Assembly (NCBI RefSeq): GCF_024169655.1 | Contig: NZ_JALJWV010000001.1 | Span: forward strand, 1,865,001 to 1,929,000 | DNA: 64,000 nucleotides | Direction of reading: 5' to 3' | DNA from: Pseudomonas marginalis | GTDB taxonomy: Bacteria; Pseudomonadota; Gammaproteobacteria; Pseudomonadales; Pseudomonadaceae | Shown here: one piece after another, positions 61,680 through 64,000 of the stretch | Numbering within the stretch: the first letter of the stretch is position 1 | Layout: each line of letters opens with the position of its first letter | Translations under genes and position numbers: made by a program | The notes under the pieces: generated by a model | What the model saw: the letters and a program-made list of their open reading frames with translations, nothing else | Databases searched by the model: none | Told to the model about the DNA's origin: nothing

Positions 61680-62498
61680 TCAGATCTCCAGCGGCGTCAC
61701 GCCCATGAAGTGACCGAGGTTGCCCAACTGCGCCAACGCCATTTCCGGCCCGGTCTGGATCGGGCAGCCGAGGCGTCGGGCCATGGCGAGAAACGGGGTC
61801 ACCGCCGGCGATGTCACGACATCCGCCACCAGGGTTTTGCCGTTCAGGGTTTCCATCAGCGCAGTCGGCAACGGCATCGGGCCGTTGTCATTGGTTGCAC
61901 TCATGCCGACGGGCGAGGCGTTGACGACCAGGTCGAAATGCTCGAGCGACGCCGGGCTGGCGCTGATCACAATCTGCGGGAAGGCACTGCGTAGAAGGTC
62001 GCCGAGCACCTCGACGCGCGCGTCGTTGATGTCGCTGATGACCAAATGGCTGACCCCGGCCTGGCACAACGAATACGCAATCGCGCTGCCGACGCCGCCG
62101 GTACCGATCACCAGAACCTGTTGGTCCTTGGGGTTGAAACCGTGTTTGCGCGCAGCGTTGAGAAAGCCTTCGCCGTCGACGATATCGCCCACCAGTCGAC
62201 CGTCGGTCTCGCGGCGGATCACATTGACCGAGCACAGCGCCGCCGAGCGTTCACTGACGCCGTCCAGGCGGCTGGCCAGCAGTTGCTTGTAAGGAACGGT
62301 GACCACGCATCCGCGCAGGTTTTGCCAGCCGCGCAGGGTCTGGACGAAATCATCCAGGGCGCTCTGTGCAAGGTCGATGGCAAGCATGGCGACGTTCTGC
62401 TGGTGGTCGGCGAACCAGCGATTGAAGTTTTCCGGCGATTTCACCTGGGCTACAGGTGAGCCGACGATGGCGACCAGTTCAGTCGAACCCTGAATCAT
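61680..62498 (-). CDS. Shikimate/quinate dehydrogenase-like protein (AroE family)
   Basis: This 272-residue AroE-family enzyme has the N-terminal substrate loop as GSPVAQVKSPENFN, Lys in VTVPYKQLL, Asp in GDIVDGEGF, the cofactor motif GTGGVGSAIAYSL with an SDIND acidic patch at strand 2, favouring NAD, and NASPVGM. The usual HSxSP substrate motif reads QVKSP here, so the first Ser of the pair is replaced by Val, which points to a substrate other than shikimate. It is the first gene of the operon, divergent from the IclR regulator gene. The ATG at 62498 is the best start. Confidence 0.87.
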   Translation of the reverse strand: MIQGSTELVAIVGSPVAQVKSPENFNRWFADHQQNVAMLAIDLAQSALDDFVQTLRGWQNLRGCVVTVPYKQLLASRLDGVSERSAALCSVNVIRRETDGRLVGDIVDGEGFLNAARKHGFNPKDQQVLVIGTGGVGSAIAYSLCQAGVSHLVISDINDARVEVLGDLLRSAFPQIVISASPASLEHFDLVVNASPVGMSATNDNGPMPLPTALMETLNGKTLVADVVTSPAVTPFLAMARRLGCPIQTGPEMALAQLGNLGHFMGVTPLEI

Positions 62499-62586
62499 GG
62501 GAGGTACCCGCTTATTAGCTGTGTTGTGCCGCTGATACTGCAAGCGGTGAAGGCAGCGAACAATCGAGCTTGTGAGGGATTAGGTT

Positions 62587-62631
62587 GATAATCGCAGTGT
62601 CAGTGCGATAATCGCAGTCTATGCGCGATAA
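62587..62631. promoter_or_regulatory. Three GATAA-containing repeats at 20-bp spacing (IclR operator candidate)
   Basis: GATAATCGCAGT occurs at 62587-62598 and 62607-62618, and GATAA recurs at 62627, a third partial copy. The 20-bp period puts the sites on the same face of the helix. The block lies between the divergent operon and the IclR gene (starts 62498 and 62644). PcaU and PobR, relatives of the encoded regulator, bind similar multi-repeat sites, as known for that family. Confidence 0.65.
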
Positions 62632-62643
62632 AGAATCCGAGTG

Positions 62644-63417
62644 ATGAAAAAACCCACCATCCACCCGCGGGATTTGATCGTCGGCCTGCAAAAAGGCCTG
62701 GCGCTGCTGCAGTTGTTTTCCCAGGAGCATCCGCGCCTGAGCGTGCCGCAAGTGGCGCGCATGGCCGATATGACCCAAAGCGCCGCGCGGCGTTTTTTGC
62801 TGACCTTGGTGCATGACGACTTTGCGCAGACCGATGGCCGCCATTACTGGCTGACCGCGAAGGCCTTGCGTATTGGCCAGGCTTACGTCGATTCCGCGAT
62901 ACTGCCGCGCATGCTGCGGCCCATCGTCGAGCAGGTGGCGCGGACCACCCAGGAGCATGTGTCGGTGGGTGTTCGCGACGGTGATGACATTGTGCATGTG
63001 GTGCGCAGTCGCTATAGCCACATCACCTCGATGTCGATTCGTCCCGGTTCACGGGTGCCGATGTATTGCACCGGCAGCGGACGGCTGTGGTTGGCGAGTT
63101 TTTCGCCAGAGGCGCTGTGCGCTTACTTCCAACGCAACCCGCCTCGAGCCATCACGCCTTATACGCTCACCGACGAAGCCCTGATCCGCCGCGAAATCGC
63201 CCTGGCGGGCGAGCGTGGTTACGTGATGGTGGATCAGGAATATGAAGTGGGCATGCGGGTGCTGAGCGTGCCGCTGCTGGATCGGGAAGGGCAATTGCAG
63301 GCAACGCTGACGCTGACGACTCACGCGTCGCGCATGACGGTTGAGGACATGCGCGAGCGGTATCTGTCGCCACTGTACGAAGGGCAGGCGCTGCTGCGGC
63401 CGATCATGACACTTTGA
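62644..63417 (+). CDS. IclR family regulator (PcaR/PobR-like)
   Basis: This 257-residue IclR-type regulator has the helix-turn-helix LSVPQVARMADMTQSAARRFLLTLVHDDFA and an effector domain with MYCTGSGRLWLASF, then GYVMVDQEYEVGMRVLSVPLLDREG. These segments closely resemble PcaR, PcaU and PobR, regulators of protocatechuate and 4-hydroxybenzoate catabolism. It is divergent from the shikimate dehydrogenase/flavoprotein operon and the triple repeat lies between them. It is convergent with the third flavoprotein (30 bp between stops). Confidence 0.92.
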   Translation: MKKPTIHPRDLIVGLQKGLALLQLFSQEHPRLSVPQVARMADMTQSAARRFLLTLVHDDFAQTDGRHYWLTAKALRIGQAYVDSAILPRMLRPIVEQVARTTQEHVSVGVRDGDDIVHVVRSRYSHITSMSIRPGSRVPMYCTGSGRLWLASFSPEALCAYFQRNPPRAITPYTLTDEALIRREIALAGERGYVMVDQEYEVGMRVLSVPLLDREGQLQATLTLTTHASRMTVEDMRERYLSPLYEGQALLRPIMTL

Positions 63418-63446
63418 ATGTCAGAACAGGCTTCAGTTGAACGGCG

Positions 63447-64000
63447 TTACGCGACGTCCTGGGCGTTCGAACTCGCATCGGTTGAATGCTGCGCAGCGGC
63501 CGCATGAAGCCCGGCGATATAGCCGAACGTCATGGCCGGCCCGAGGTTGATCCCACCGGAAGGGTAGTAACCGCCCATGACGCTCGCCATGTCGGTGCCG
63601 ACTGCGTAGAGCCCGGTGATGGCGGCTCCACTGCGGTCCACTACCTGGGCATGGCCATTGGTCTTGAGGCCCGCGAATGTGCCGAAGCTGCCAGGGCGGA
63701 CCTTCACGGCATAGAACGGGCCGTGTTCGATCGGGGCCACACAGGGGTTGCCTTCGGTAATGAGGGGATCGCCTTGTTTGCGGTTGTAAGGCGTGGAGCC
63801 ACGACCGAACGCAGGGTCCTGACCGTTGCGGGCGTGCTCGTTGAAGTTGCGTACCGTTTCAGACAACCCCGCCGGATCGATACCGCAGGCTTCGGCCAGC
63901 GCGTGGATGGATGCGGCGCGGTGTAAATACCCACTGCGTACCGACGGCCCCACCGGCAGCGGGAACGGCCGCGAATGACCCAGCCCGAAGCGGCGCTGGA
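63447..64000 (-). CDS. FAD-dependent dehydrogenase, third paralogue (N-terminal part outside window)
   Basis: The C-terminal 184 codons of a third flavoprotein of the same group are visible. They contain GHSRPFPLPVGPSVRSGYLHRA, aligned to the WSKPFPFPTAKYVRAGYLF segment of copy 1, then FNEHARNGQDPAFGRGSTPYNRKQGDPL and the closure GTDMASVMGGYYPSGGINLGPAMTFGYIAG. The catalytic-type Tyr and Gly in YYPSGG are retained. The frame continues open to position 64000, so the gene extends beyond the window. Its position near the IclR gene suggests the same regulon. Confidence 0.87.
   Translation of the reverse strand, partial: QRRFGLGHSRPFPLPVGPSVRSGYLHRAASIHALAEACGIDPAGLSETVRNFNEHARNGQDPAFGRGSTPYNRKQGDPLITEGNPCVAPIEHGPFYAVKVRPGSFGTFAGLKTNGHAQVVDRSGAAITGLYAVGTDMASVMGGYYPSGGINLGPAMTFGYIAGLHAAAAQHSTDASSNAQDVA

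Noticed and set aside
57775..63953. Three flavoproteins as a steroid degradation locus
   Set aside because: No steroid ring-cleavage or KshA/HsaC-type genes are present in the window, and the AroE-like and PcaR-like neighbours point to carboxylic alicyclic or aromatic substrates.

Overview
The window reads as a chromosomal segment of a fluorescent-group Pseudomonas. The reasons are high-GC coding sequence, a fabA-fabB block followed by a divergent gpsA block (arranged as in P. aeruginosa PAO1, from memory), Pseudomonas-type REP/REPIN elements built on a GTGGGAGGGGGCTTGCCCCC core, and Pseudomonas-style tRNA clusters. It is mostly core and metabolic chromosome. There is no rRNA, CRISPR array, recognisable prophage or insertion sequence. 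All calls were made by reading the sequence; no database search was run.

Region 1 (1-8.1 kb, mostly minus strand) holds a partial pirin, an OsmC-like protein, the unsaturated fatty acid genes fabA-fabB with a FabR/DesT-like operator, and a tight three-gene unit: TonB-dependent receptor, orphan ABC-type periplasmic binding protein, CHASE-type hybrid histidine kinase. Region 2 (8.2-16.1 kb, plus strand) is a gpsA-led lipid and acyl-CoA block: gpsA, DUF4389 protein, sixA, acyl-CoA synthetase, hotdog thioesterase, two alpha/beta hydrolases, a DUF4892 protein with a 22-codon leader ORF, and an AI-2E family permease. Region 3 (16.1-26.8 kb) holds an EnvZ/OmpR-like pair, pyrF, two oxidoreductases, a MocR regulator, a chemoreceptor and unassigned genes, ending at a duplicated tRNA-Glu/tRNA-Gly cluster.

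Region 4 (27.4-38.8 kb) is an acyl-CoA and short-chain acid module: acyl-CoA synthetase divergent from a PAS kinase/FixJ-like regulator pair, hydroxyacyl-CoA dehydrogenase with TetR, two convergent AraC regulators, an acyl-CoA dehydrogenase and an acetyl-CoA hydrolase/transferase. Region 5 (38.8-56.9 kb) carries a secreted M20 peptidase, AlaX, LysR, a REPIN-bounded segmental duplication, fadE, a transglutaminase-like protein, GST, a YadGH-like ABC exporter, a TetR/MFS pair, a TDT transporter, an MFS-acyltransferase fusion, a guanidine-II riboswitch controlling a guanidinium exporter, a BASS transporter and rdgC.

Region 6 (57-64 kb) starts at a tRNA-Val/tRNA-Asp pair. It contains a probable catabolic locus: a shikimate dehydrogenase-like gene, two ketosteroid-dehydrogenase-type flavoproteins and a NIPSNAP protein in one operon, a divergent PcaR/PobR-like IclR regulator with three operator repeats spaced exactly 20 bp, and a third related flavoprotein cut by the window end. 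My inference is desaturation or aromatisation of an alicyclic keto acid feeding the protocatechuate/4-hydroxybenzoate pathway. This and the receptor-binding protein-kinase unit are the best candidates for undescribed systems.
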